This document shows positions 30,710 through 39,060 of a stretch of DNA of 64,000 nucleotides, piece after piece (position 1 is the stretch's first letter; the number at the start of each line of letters is the position of its first letter). Below the pieces are notes generated by a model. That model searched no databases. It was not told the DNA's origin and saw nothing but the letters and a program-made list of their open reading frames with translations. Source of the stretch: Actinomycetospora lutea (GTDB taxonomy: Bacteria; Actinomycetota; Actinomycetes; Mycobacteriales; Pseudonocardiaceae); contig NZ_JAQZAL010000004.1 of the NCBI RefSeq assembly GCF_028737205.1, forward strand, positions 124,001-188,000, given 5' to 3'. The position numbers were made by a program, and so were the translations under genes.

Positions 30710-31726
30710 TCACCCCGTCGGCGCAGTCCCCGGGGCGCACAGCCGCACCAGCTCCGCCTCCTGCGCGGCGCCGAACCCCGCGGCGAGCGCAGCCCCGCCC
30801 CGCTCGCGGTGCCACGCGAGGACGTCGCGGGCGGTCTCCACGGCGGGCCGGAACCGCAGCCCCGCGGCGTGCGCGGCGGAGGAGTCGATCGCGTCCTGCG
30901 GGATCTGGTCCTCGGGGAACCACAGCGGGCGCTGCTCCTCCTCGACGTCCCGCAGCCCGGCGCGCAGCGCGTCCTCGCCGGCCCAGGCCCAGGTCACGTC
31001 GCCGGGGTGCCCCCCGGCGGCCTCCAGGCAGGCGTCGAGCACGGCGGCGAGGGGCTGTGCACGCAGGGGCCCGACCGTGTCGAACACCCCGCCGCGCCCG
31101 TCCGCGAGGGCCCGGACCGCGAAGGACGCGATGTCGCGGGCGTCGCTGTACTGCACGGCGCGCTGCGGGTCGCCGGGGGCCAGCACGGTGCGCGACGCCT
31201 CGCCGGCGAGCGCGCGGGCGAGGCGCACCGGCCACCACGTGAAGCGGTCGGACGGGTCGCGGGGCCCGACCATGACGCCGACGCGCAGCACGGTCACCGG
31301 CCCGTCGACGGTGCTCGCGACCGCGTCCTCGGCGGCGAGCTTGGCCAGCGAGCGCTCCTGGAGCGGGTCGTCCGGTGCCGCCTCGCCGGGCCGGCGCACC
31401 GGCGCGTCCTCGTCGGGCACCGCGGGGCCGTCGGGGTGGTAGACGCTCATGCCCGACACGTAGCCGAGGGCGCCCACGGCGCCGCGGAGCCGCTCGGCCG
31501 CGGCCCGCACGGCGTCGGGGTCGGAGAACGTGTCGAGCGCGGCGTCGAACGTGCGCCCGTCGAGGGCGGAGAGGTCGCCGTACCGGTCGACGGCGAGGGC
31601 CTCGACCCCGTCCAGCGGCGCCGAGCCCGACCGGCTCGCCACCGTCACGTCGTGTCCGGCACGCTGCGCCTCGGCCGCCACGTGATAGCCCAGGAAGCCA
31701 CCACCGCCCAGCACCAGGAGCCGCAT
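30710..31726 (-). CDS. NAD-dependent epimerase/reductase-like protein (extended SDR)
   Basis: A 338-residue protein with the Rossmann start MRLLVLGGGGFLGYHVAAEA and the extended-SDR plan. The YVSGMSVYHPDG segment bears the Ser and a Tyr. No clear YxxxK can be seen, since the region reads ERSLAKLAAEDAV, which makes it closer to the atypical isoflavone-reductase or RNA-binding SDR groups. A cofactor-binding role is safe, but catalysis is uncertain. ATG 31726 starts exactly at the Rossmann strand. It is divergent from the PhzF gene with an operator-like repeat between. Confidence 0.75.
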   Translation of the reverse strand: MRLLVLGGGGFLGYHVAAEAQRAGHDVTVASRSGSAPLDGVEALAVDRYGDLSALDGRTFDAALDTFSDPDAVRAAAERLRGAVGALGYVSGMSVYHPDGPAVPDEDAPVRRPGEAAPDDPLQERSLAKLAAEDAVASTVDGPVTVLRVGVMVGPRDPSDRFTWWPVRLARALAGEASRTVLAPGDPQRAVQYSDARDIASFAVRALADGRGGVFDTVGPLRAQPLAAVLDACLEAAGGHPGDVTWAWAGEDALRAGLRDVEEEQRPLWFPEDQIPQDAIDSSAAHAAGLRFRPAVETARDVLAWHRERGGAALAAGFGAAQEAELVRLCAPGTAPTG

Positions 31727-31803
31727 CGGGGCGGCTACCCGGCCCGCGCGCGGTGACACCTGTGTGGCTCAGCGTAGCGATCTTCGGTCGTGGAGGTGAC
31801 AAA

Positions 31804-31825
31804 GCTTGGCTGACGCACGCCAAGC
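31804..31825. promoter_or_regulatory. Inverted repeat between divergent genes (operator candidate)
   Basis: Perfect 7-bp arms GCTTGGC (31804-31810) and GCCAAGC (31819-31825) with an 8-bp spacer lie midway between the epimerase-like gene and the PhzF gene. Spacing fits a dimeric repressor on one DNA face. No regulator gene lies alongside, so the binding protein is unknown. Confidence 0.45.
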
Positions 31826-31952
31826 ATGTGACCGTCTGTGTCCAAGAGCGATTCCGACCGGAACCCGCTCCCGGGGCGTGGTGGGGTGAGGCCCGCGCCC
31901 CGGGGCGGCTCATCGGCTCCCCTCGGAGTGATGCGCACGGCACGATGGGGTC

Positions 31953-32783
31953 GTGCAGCTCCTCCTCGTCGACGCCTTCACGTCCTCGCCCTTCACCGGC
32001 AACCCGGCCGGCGTGTGTCTGACCGACGCCGACGACGCGGCCTGGATGCAGGCCGTCGCTGCGGAGGTCAACGTCTCCGAGACGGCCTTCGTCGACCTCT
32101 CGACGCTCGCGACCACGGGTGAGGTGGGCCTGCGCTGGTTCACCCCGACCGTCGAGGTCGAGATCTGCGGGCACGCCACGCTGGCGAGCGCGCACGTGCT
32201 CTTCGAGCAGGGCCTCGCGACCTCGCCGATCGCCTTCCGCACGGCCTCGGGCGTCCTGCGGGCCGAGGCGCTGCCCGGTGGCGGCATCCAGCTCGACTTC
32301 CCGGTCGACGAGCCGGTCTCGGCGCTGCCGGACGGGCACCTGGCCGACGAGTTCGCCGACGCCCTCGGCGCCGCGGTGGTCGAGCTGGCCCGCTGCCGCT
32401 ACGACGTCCTCGTCGAGATCCCCTCCGCCGAGGAGGTGCGCGACCTCGAGCCGGACCTGTCGGTGCTCCGGGCGGCCAGCGGGCGCGGCGTGATCGTCAC
32501 CGCGCGGGCGGCCGAGGAGGCGGGGCCGGGCGGGCCGGACTTCGTGTCGCGGTTCTTCGCGCCGGCCGTCGGCATCGACGAGGACCCGGTGACGGGCTCG
32601 GCGCACTGCTGCCTCGCGCCGTACTGGGCCAAGCGCCTCGGTCGGGACCGCCTCGTCGGCGCGCAGCTCTCCCCGCGGGGCGGCGAGGTCGGCGTCGAGC
32701 TCGCCGGCGAGCGCGTGTACCTGCGGGGTGACGCGGTGACGGTCAGTCGCGGGGAGCTGACCGCAGCCGCGACCAAGATCTAG
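31953..32783 (+). CDS. PhzF-family isomerase/epimerase-like protein
   Basis: A 276-residue protein of the diaminopimelate-epimerase fold. The family marks are DAFTSSPFTGNPAGV near the start, the catalytic Glu43 in NVSETAFV, EICGHATLASAH, and IDEDPVTGSAHC near the end. PhzF-like enzymes isomerise dihydro-aromatic acids without a cofactor; most paralogs have unknown substrates. No phenazine genes are present, so a phenazine role is unlikely. GTG 31953 opens the frame. Confidence 0.88.
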   Translation: MQLLLVDAFTSSPFTGNPAGVCLTDADDAAWMQAVAAEVNVSETAFVDLSTLATTGEVGLRWFTPTVEVEICGHATLASAHVLFEQGLATSPIAFRTASGVLRAEALPGGGIQLDFPVDEPVSALPDGHLADEFADALGAAVVELARCRYDVLVEIPSAEEVRDLEPDLSVLRAASGRGVIVTARAAEEAGPGGPDFVSRFFAPAVGIDEDPVTGSAHCCLAPYWAKRLGRDRLVGAQLSPRGGEVGVELAGERVYLRGDAVTVSRGELTAAATKI

Positions 32784-32900
32784 ATCGTTGCGCCGCGAGC
32801 GCAGCGAGACGGTCCTCGACGACACCTCGCGTCCGGGCCCCGCCTGCGTGGACGAGTGCTGGCGTGCTGGTCGTCGTCGGGCCCGTCGAGGGATCGCCCT

Positions 32901-33758
32901 CTAGAGATCCCCGCCCTCGTCGAGGAGCCGGTCGATCTCGCGGCGCAGCAGGCCCAGCCGGGCCTCGCGCACGAGCGGGATGTCCCGGCGGCGCCGGCGC
33001 ACGTCGGCGAGGTCGATGTCGATCGTGCAGGTCTCCTCGGCCTCCGCGCCCTCGCCGCACTCGCCGACGACCTCGCCCCAGGGGTCGACGACGTGGCTGC
33101 CGCCCCAGAACGTCAGCCCGCCCTCGACGCCGACGCGGTTCACGAACACCACGAACAGCTGGTAGAGGCGCCCGTAGAACGTGGTGATGTTGCGCCAGTA
33201 CTCCTTGGAGTCGTAGCGCTCGGGCGACATCGACTGCGCCGAGTTCGCCGGCACGAGCAGCAGGTGGGCGCCGTCCTGCACCGACAGGAAGGCCACCTGC
33301 GGCTGCCAGGCGTCGTTGCAGATCAGCGTGGCCGCGCGGTGCCGCCCGCCCCGCACGCCGTAGGCGCGGGAGTGCTGGCCGGGCAGGAAGTGCTTGCGCT
33401 CCTCGAACGTCGAGTACGTCGGCAGGTAGAGCTTGCGGTGGGTGTGCACGAGGCGCCCGCCCTCGTAGTAGCCCGCGCTGTTGTAGGTGTGCAGGCCGTG
33501 GCCGCCGGCCTCGGGGAATCCGAGCAGCACCCCGGCGTCGCCGGCGCGCTCCGAGATCTTGAGCAGGCGGGGGTCGTCGGGCGCGAGCGAGAGGTCCTGG
33601 GGCACCTCGCCGATCTGGTAGCCGGACAGGGACAGCTCCGGGAACACGACGAGGTCGGACTCGGCGTCGACGGCCTCGCTCACGACCCGCTCGGCGCGCT
33701 TGAGGTTGCCGTCGAGGTCGCCGAGCGCGGCGTCGGTCTGGGCGAGCGTGATGCGCAC
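32901..33758 (-). CDS. Nitrilase-superfamily carbon-nitrogen hydrolase
   Basis: A 285-residue protein with the complete nitrilase triad: Glu41 (FPELSLSGYQ), Lys109 (HRKLYLPTY) and Cys147 (LICNDAWQP). The family forms cytosolic dimers or spirals that hydrolyse amides or nitriles. The motif around Cys (ICNDAW) points to the amidase branch, with an acyl amide, N-carbamoyl or deaminated-thiol substrate, and not to true nitrilases. GTG 33758 follows GAGGAG. It lies behind the mycosin gene in the same direction, with about 70 bases between. Confidence 0.88.
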   Translation of the reverse strand: MRITLAQTDAALGDLDGNLKRAERVVSEAVDAESDLVVFPELSLSGYQIGEVPQDLSLAPDDPRLLKISERAGDAGVLLGFPEAGGHGLHTYNSAGYYEGGRLVHTHRKLYLPTYSTFEERKHFLPGQHSRAYGVRGGRHRAATLICNDAWQPQVAFLSVQDGAHLLLVPANSAQSMSPERYDSKEYWRNITTFYGRLYQLFVVFVNRVGVEGGLTFWGGSHVVDPWGEVVGECGEGAEAEETCTIDIDLADVRRRRRDIPLVREARLGLLRREIDRLLDEGGDL

Positions 33759-33829
33759 TCGGGGCTCCTCGGGGTCGACGCCGCGGGCGGCGCGAGGGGA
33801 CGACACGACACCGGGCCACGCCGGGCGCG

Positions 33830-35188
33830 TCAGCGCGACCGGCGTGCCCGTCGCGCGACGAGGACGATGAGGCCGGCCCCGCCCAGCAGCGCCATCGCTG
33901 CGGCCGACCCGACCAGCGCCACGGTGCGCGATCCGGAGTGTGCATCCCGTGCATCGCTCAGGTCGACCCGCCCCGCCCCGGCGGGGGAGACCGAGGCCGG
34001 TCCGGGACCGGCGAACTCGTCCGGACGGACGTCGGCGACGGCCGCGACCGGGTCGACGGTGCCGGCGCCGACCGCGTCGTCGCGCCCGCTCGCCGGCCGG
34101 TCGGCCGACGAGGTCACGCGCGCCATGACCTGGCGCGCGTCGAGACCGGGGTAGCGGGCACGGACGAGCGCGACCACGCCGCTGACGTAGGGCGCGGCGA
34201 AACTCGTGCCCTCGATGGCGATCGGGCGGCCGGCCCCGATCGGGGTGATGGTGTCGACGAGCCCGGGCCCGGCCGGGTCCAGCGAGACGATCTCCGAGCC
34301 GGGCGCGGCGAGCGACACCCACGGCCCGCGGATGCTCTGGGGCGCGGGCAGGCCGTCGCGGCGCGTGTAGCCGACCGAGAGCACGTCGTCGCCGAACCAG
34401 GCCGGCGCCACCACCTGCCCGGAGCTCTGGCCGTCGGGGGACTGCACGCAGGCGCCCGACCCGGCGTTCCCGGCCGCGGCCACGACGACGACGTCGGCGT
34501 CCACGGCCGCGCGCACCGCGGCGCGCAGGGCGGCGAGCCCCCGGCCCGCGTCGGCGGCGGGGACGCAGGCGGCCTCCGAGATGTTGATGACCGTCGCGCC
34601 GAGCCGCGTCGCGCGCAGGACGGCCTCGGCAAGGGTGTCGACGTTGCCGCCGCCGTCGGTGCTCGAGCCGTCCGGCGCGGTCGTGGCGACGGTGGCGCTG
34701 GACTGGCGGATCGACAGCACGCGCGCGTCCGGGGCGACGCCGACGAACCCGGTGGCCGGGTCGGGGGCGGCGGCGATGATCCCCGCGACGAGCGTGCCGT
34801 GGCCGTCGCAGTCGAGCAGCCCGCCCTGCGCGCCGACGAAGTCGCCGCCGTCGACGAGGCGGCCGGCGAGGCGGGGGTGCGCGCTGACCCCCGTGTCGAT
34901 CACGGCGACGGTCTGCCCGGCCCCGCGGGTGAACCGCCAGGCGTCGGTGAAGCGCAGGCGCTGCTGGGTCCAGGGCGCGCCCGCGATCGCCCCGCCGCCG
35001 TCGGAGCGCACGCACGGCACCCGGGACCGGACGCCGGGCAACGGGCGCGGGTCGGGGTCGAGGCGCGCGAGCGCGGCCGGGTCGGGCGGGGGCGGGACGG
35101 GGGCCTCGGCGGCCGCCGTGCCCGGCGTCGCGAGGACCAGCACGGCGACGACCGCCACGACGACCGCGCGCCCGAGGATCTCCCGCAC
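33830..35188 (-). CDS. Mycosin-type membrane-anchored subtilisin (S8)
   Basis: A 452-residue protease. An N-terminal signal helix (VVVAVVAVLVLATPGTAAAE) is followed by a subtilisin domain with Asp98 (AVIDTGVSAHP), His130 (DCDGHGTLVAG) and Ser329 (EGTSFAAPYVSG). A C-terminal transmembrane helix (about 425-445, LVGSAAAMALLGGAGLIVLV) and a basic tail complete it. This is the layout of MycP proteases of type VII secretion. The start is GTG 35188; the open frame to 35284 would run into the palindrome and lacks a signal. No other ESX component is visible in the window. Confidence 0.87.
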   Translation of the reverse strand: MREILGRAVVVAVVAVLVLATPGTAAAEAPVPPPPDPAALARLDPDPRPLPGVRSRVPCVRSDGGGAIAGAPWTQQRLRFTDAWRFTRGAGQTVAVIDTGVSAHPRLAGRLVDGGDFVGAQGGLLDCDGHGTLVAGIIAAAPDPATGFVGVAPDARVLSIRQSSATVATTAPDGSSTDGGGNVDTLAEAVLRATRLGATVINISEAACVPAADAGRGLAALRAAVRAAVDADVVVVAAAGNAGSGACVQSPDGQSSGQVVAPAWFGDDVLSVGYTRRDGLPAPQSIRGPWVSLAAPGSEIVSLDPAGPGLVDTITPIGAGRPIAIEGTSFAAPYVSGVVALVRARYPGLDARQVMARVTSSADRPASGRDDAVGAGTVDPVAAVADVRPDEFAGPGPASVSPAGAGRVDLSDARDAHSGSRTVALVGSAAAMALLGGAGLIVLVARRARRSR

Positions 35189-35220
35189 GTCTCGGAGAGT
35201 AGGAGGTGGGCGACGGGCCG

Positions 35221-35284
35221 GTGAGCACTTTCGCGCACCCGTGCGTGAGCACTTTCCGGTGCTGGAGCACCGGAAAGTGCTCAC
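35221..35284. repeat. 40-nt perfect palindrome with an adjacent half copy
   Basis: From 35245 to 35284 two 18-base arms pair perfectly around a 4-base loop (TGGA). The outer ends read GTGAGCACTTTCC and GGAAAGTGCTCAC. A half copy GTGAGCACTTTC also lies at 35221-35232, directly before it. The element stands between divergent genes (mycosin and the first tandem paralog), so a terminator role for either is not obvious. Size and edges match the palindrome at 1774-1813. Confidence 0.8.
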
Positions 35285-35381
35285 ATGGGACGCAGGAGCA
35301 CGTGCTGGTTCACCCTGATGGTCCAGTGATCCGGCTTGTCGTCTCTCTCCGTAGCGTTCACGCTGATCAGGGGGAGGGACG

Positions 35382-36359
35382 ATGACCGCGACGACGTGTG
35401 ACGACCGGCCGCCGGGCGGTGGCCCGGCGCCGCGCTGGTCGCCGCGCCGCCTCGGGCACCACCGCTACCTGTGGTGGGCCGGGTCCCTCGTGCTCGCCGC
35501 CGCGGCCGTGGGCCTCGCGATCGCGCTCGACACCTCGCCCGGACCGGGTCTCACCGACGGCGGCGCCCTCGCCGTGGTGGTGGTGGTCTTCCTGCTGGCC
35601 CCGGTGCTCGTGTGGATGACCGGGCTGGAGCTCGTCACCGCCGTGCGCCGCCGCGTGCGCGACGACGTGCGGGTCCACGGCACCGGGCAGCCCGCCCGCG
35701 GTGCCGCGCCGGCCGTCGTGCCCGGCGAGCGGGCGTGGGCGCGGGCCCCGCAGGAGGTGCTCCTGCACGTCGACGTCGACCACGTCGCCGACGCCGCCCG
35801 GATCGTCGAGCGCGCGGTGCCGGGCGGGCGGCACCGCGTCGTCGAGACCGGCCGCGAGACCCTCCGGCTGCGCAGCGGGCGGGGCACGCTCACCGCGACC
35901 GGCCGCGACGGCCACGTCCGCCACCGCGCCACCCGCCACGCGCGTCCCGGCCACCACCGGGCCCGCTGGGAGCTCGAGCTGGACGGGCGCCGGCTGGGTG
36001 TCGAGGTCCACGGCCTGCAGCCGGTGCCCCGGCGCACCCTGCTCGAGCCCGACGGCACGGCGTGGCTCGTGCACATGGGGACGCCCTCGCTGCTCGACCA
36101 GCTGCGCGGCGGGCGCGCGGCGCGCCTGCGTCCGCACGGGCGGCTCCCCGAGGACCTCACGCCCGACGCCGTCGCGTTCTGCCTCTGGATGTTCTGCGAG
36201 CTCGAGACCCACCAGGACCGGGTGCGCAGGTACGGCCGCGAGTACGGGGCCGCCCGCCCGGAGCCGGTGGCCGACGCCTGGGCCGGTCACCCGCCGCCCG
36301 ACGGCCCCGACGGCCCCGCCGCCCACGAGACGCTCGAGCCCCAGGAGGACCGCCCGTGA
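35382..36359 (+). CDS. Two-TM conserved protein, first of a tandem pair
   Basis: A 325-residue protein. After an N-terminal RWSPRRLGHHRYLWWAGS segment come two helices (about 30-50 and 61-85) and then the basic loop AVRRRVRDDVRVHGTGQP. The soluble remainder is beta-rich (RLRSGRGTLTATGRDGH, ELELDGRRLGVEVHGLQPVP) and ends in RRTLLEPDGTAWLVHMG. The domain is unknown to me; it could be cytosolic. The next gene is a paralog with the same plan. ATG 35382 follows GGGAGGGACG. No catalytic residues are visible. Confidence 0.75.
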   Translation: MTATTCDDRPPGGGPAPRWSPRRLGHHRYLWWAGSLVLAAAAVGLAIALDTSPGPGLTDGGALAVVVVVFLLAPVLVWMTGLELVTAVRRRVRDDVRVHGTGQPARGAAPAVVPGERAWARAPQEVLLHVDVDHVADAARIVERAVPGGRHRVVETGRETLRLRSGRGTLTATGRDGHVRHRATRHARPGHHRARWELELDGRRLGVEVHGLQPVPRRTLLEPDGTAWLVHMGTPSLLDQLRGGRAARLRPHGRLPEDLTPDAVAFCLWMFCELETHQDRVRRYGREYGAARPEPVADAWAGHPPPDGPDGPAAHETLEPQEDRP

Positions 36360-37324
36360 CCGCGACGCTCGACCCCGCGCGCCCCGCCCACGGTGGTCCC
36401 GCGCCCCGGTGGTCGCCGCGCCGGCTGGGCCACCAGCGCTACCTGTGGTGGCTCGGCGCCCTCGTGCTCGCGGGGGTGGCCGCGGCGATCGCGGTGGGCT
36501 CCGACCCCTCGCCGGCCCCGGGGATCGCCGACGACGGCGCCGTGAACGTGCTGACCGCGGTGATCGTCCTGGCGCCGTTCCTGCTCTGGGGGCTGATCCA
36601 CCAGCTGGTCTCGGCGGTGCGCCGCCGCGTGCGCGACGACGTCCGCGAGTACGGGGTGGGCCAGCCGGTCGCCGTGCGCCCGCCGGAGGAGCCGGCCGGC
36701 GACGAGCAGGACCGCGTCCGCTACCTCGTCGAGGTCGACCACGTGCCCGGCGCCGTGACCGTCCGCGACCGCCCGGAGCGCGGCGGAGCCGGGAGACGGA
36801 GCAGTCAGGGGAGCACGCCGACAGGGGAGCTCGACCCCGGTCGGGCGGCGTTCCTCGACGACGGACGGCGCCGCCTGCGCCTGCGCGCCCGCTCCGGGCT
36901 CATGACGGCGAGCGGCCCCGACGGCCCCGTGTTCACCGCGCGCCGGTTCGGGCCCGCCGGCCGGCGCCGGTGGGAGATCGGGGTCGAGGGCATCCGGCTG
37001 CACTGCGAGGTGCGGGGCACGTTCCCGGTGCCGCGCCGCACGCTCGTCGACGACGACGGGACGGCGTGGCTGATCCGGCTCGGCCGGGCCCGGCGCGGGC
37101 GTGTCCGGCCGTCCGGGCGCGTGCCCGAGCGGCTCTCGCCCGCCGCCGCCGCGTTCGTCGTCTGGTTCGCCGCCGAGCTCGACGCGAAGATCCGCGCGGC
37201 TCGCGACGCCCCGCTCACCGGCGGGGGCGGGAGCGACTCCGGTGACTCCTCGTGGTGGGACACGGGCTCCTCGGAGTCGGGTGGCGACAGCGGCGACAGC
37301 GGCGGCGGCAGCGGCGGCGACTGA
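36356..37324 (+). CDS. Two-TM conserved protein, second of a tandem pair
   Basis: A 322-residue paralog of the gene before it. RWSPRRLGHQRYLWWLGALV, AVRRRVRDDVREYGVGQPV and RRTLVDDDGTAWLIRLG align one to one. It has a different C-terminus: a low-complexity Gly/Ser/Asp tail (GSDSGDSSWWDTGSSESGGD) of about 45 residues. The central part carries an extra basic insert (RGGAGRRSSQGSTPTGE). The GTG overlaps the previous stop (GTGA), so both are translated together, and they probably form a hetero-oligomer (inference). Confidence 0.75.
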   Translation: MTATLDPARPAHGGPAPRWSPRRLGHQRYLWWLGALVLAGVAAAIAVGSDPSPAPGIADDGAVNVLTAVIVLAPFLLWGLIHQLVSAVRRRVRDDVREYGVGQPVAVRPPEEPAGDEQDRVRYLVEVDHVPGAVTVRDRPERGGAGRRSSQGSTPTGELDPGRAAFLDDGRRRLRLRARSGLMTASGPDGPVFTARRFGPAGRRRWEIGVEGIRLHCEVRGTFPVPRRTLVDDDGTAWLIRLGRARRGRVRPSGRVPERLSPAAAAFVVWFAAELDAKIRAARDAPLTGGGGSDSGDSSWWDTGSSESGGDSGDSGGGSGGD

Positions 37325-37395
37325 GCCGTTCGCGCTGCGCGCAACCGGTGCTCAATCGATCGAGAAGCGACCACCGACGGCCTAGGCTGGAGGGT

Positions 37396-39060
37396 GTGGC
37401 CCGCCCGGTGATCCTGACCGTCGACGACGACCCCGCGGTGTCCCGTGCCGTCGCCCGCGACCTGCGGCGCGAGTACGGCGAGCACCACCGCATCGTGCGC
37501 GCGGAGTCGGGACCCGCCGCCCTGGACGCCCTGCGCGAGATCGCGCTGCGGGGCGAGCAGGTCGCGGTGATCCTCGCCGACCAGCGGATGCCCCGGATGT
37601 CGGGCGTCGAGTTCCTCGAGCAGGCCATGGACCTGTTCCCCCGGGCCCGGCGCGTGCTGCTCACGGCGTACGCCGACACCGAGGCGGCGATCACCGCGAT
37701 CAACGTGGTCGACCTCGACCACTACCTGCTCAAACCGTGGGACCCGCCGGAGGAGAAGCTCTACCCGGTCGTCGACGGGCTGCTCACCGCGTGGCGCGAG
37801 TCGGCCGACCGCCCCTCGGCGACCATCCGCATCGTCGGCAACCGCTGGTCGGCGCGCTCCTACGAGCTGCGCGACCTCGCGGCCCGCAACCAGGTCTCCT
37901 ACGACTTCTACCGTGCCGAGGAGCCCGCGGGCGCGCGGCTGCTCGAGGCGGCGGGCGCCGACCCCGACCTGCTGCCCGTGGTGATCACCGAGGACGGGCG
38001 CGCGCTCGTGCAGCCCACCGACGCGCAGGTGGCCGAGGCCGCCGGCCTCGCGACCACCGCGTCCGAGGAGGTCTACGACCTCGTGGTGGTCGGCGGCGGG
38101 CCGGCCGGGCTGGGTGCGAGCGTGTACGGCGGCTCCGAGGGCCTGCGCACGGTGCTCGTCGAGTCCCGGGCCACCGGTGGGCAGGCGGGGACGTCGAGCC
38201 GGATCGAGAACTACCTGGGCTTCCCCAACGGCGTCTCCGGCGACCAGCTGACCACGCGGGCGCGGTTGCAGGCCGAGAAGTTCGGCACCGAGGTGCTCAC
38301 GACCCGCACGGTCACCGCCCTCGAGCCCCGCGGGCGGGCGCGCGTCGTCCGGTTCGACGACGGCTCGGAGATCACCGCGCACGCGGTCGTGCTCGCCACC
38401 GGCGTCTCGTACCGGATGCTCGAGTGCCCGGGCCTCGACGACCACACGGGGCAGGGCGTCTTCTACGGCGCCGCGGCCACCGAGGCCGCCTCGTGCGCCG
38501 CGCAGGACGTCTACGTCGTCGGCGGGGCCAACTCGGCGGGCCAGGCCGCGATGAACTTCTCCCGGCACGCCAGCAAGGTGGTCATGCTCGTGCGGGGCCC
38601 GTCGCTGACCGCCTCGATGTCGCACTACCTGATCGAGCAGATCGAGGCCAACCCGCGCATCGAGGTGCGCACGAGTACGGAGGTGGTCGGGGCCGCCGGC
38701 ACCGACCACCTCGAGAAGCTGACGTTGCGTGACAGGAACACCGGCGACGAGGAGACCGTCGAGGCGTCCTGGCTGTTCGTGTTCATCGGTGCGGCGCCCC
38801 GCACCGACTGGCTCGACGGCGTGGTGGCCCGTGACGGCCGCGGGTTCGTCCTCACGGGCCCCGATCTGCCCCGCGAGGAGAACGGACGCGCCCCGGCGGG
38901 ATGGGAACCGGACCGGGATCCGTTCCACCTGGAGACGTCCGTGCCCGGGGTCTTCGCCGTCGGCGACGTCCGGGCCGATTCGGTCAAACGCGTCGCGTCC
39001 GCGGTCGGTGAGGGCGCGATGGCGGTGAGTCTGGTGCACCGATGGCTGGAGAACCGATGA
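37396..39060 (+). CDS. Fused response regulator / thioredoxin-reductase-like protein
   Basis: A 554-residue fusion. A receiver domain (1-125) has the acidic pocket DDDP at 10-13, phosphoacceptor Asp62 (LADQRMPRMSG) and Lys113 (YLLKPWDPP). A thioredoxin-like linker (about 140-215, ATIRIVGNRWSARSYELRDL) precedes a flavoprotein module with GGGPAG (234-239), GGQAGTSSRIENYLGFPNG and a second GxGxxA-type motif GGANSAGQAA. The redox CxxC of real thioredoxin reductases is absent (ATEAASCAAQ instead), so electrons cannot leave by the usual route. The kinase gene follows with an ATGA overlap. The start is GTG, just after TAGGCT. Confidence 0.88.
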   Translation: MARPVILTVDDDPAVSRAVARDLRREYGEHHRIVRAESGPAALDALREIALRGEQVAVILADQRMPRMSGVEFLEQAMDLFPRARRVLLTAYADTEAAITAINVVDLDHYLLKPWDPPEEKLYPVVDGLLTAWRESADRPSATIRIVGNRWSARSYELRDLAARNQVSYDFYRAEEPAGARLLEAAGADPDLLPVVITEDGRALVQPTDAQVAEAAGLATTASEEVYDLVVVGGGPAGLGASVYGGSEGLRTVLVESRATGGQAGTSSRIENYLGFPNGVSGDQLTTRARLQAEKFGTEVLTTRTVTALEPRGRARVVRFDDGSEITAHAVVLATGVSYRMLECPGLDDHTGQGVFYGAAATEAASCAAQDVYVVGGANSAGQAAMNFSRHASKVVMLVRGPSLTASMSHYLIEQIEANPRIEVRTSTEVVGAAGTDHLEKLTLRDRNTGDEETVEASWLFVFIGAAPRTDWLDGVVARDGRGFVLTGPDLPREENGRAPAGWEPDRDPFHLETSVPGVFAVGDVRADSVKRVASAVGEGAMAVSLVHRWLENR

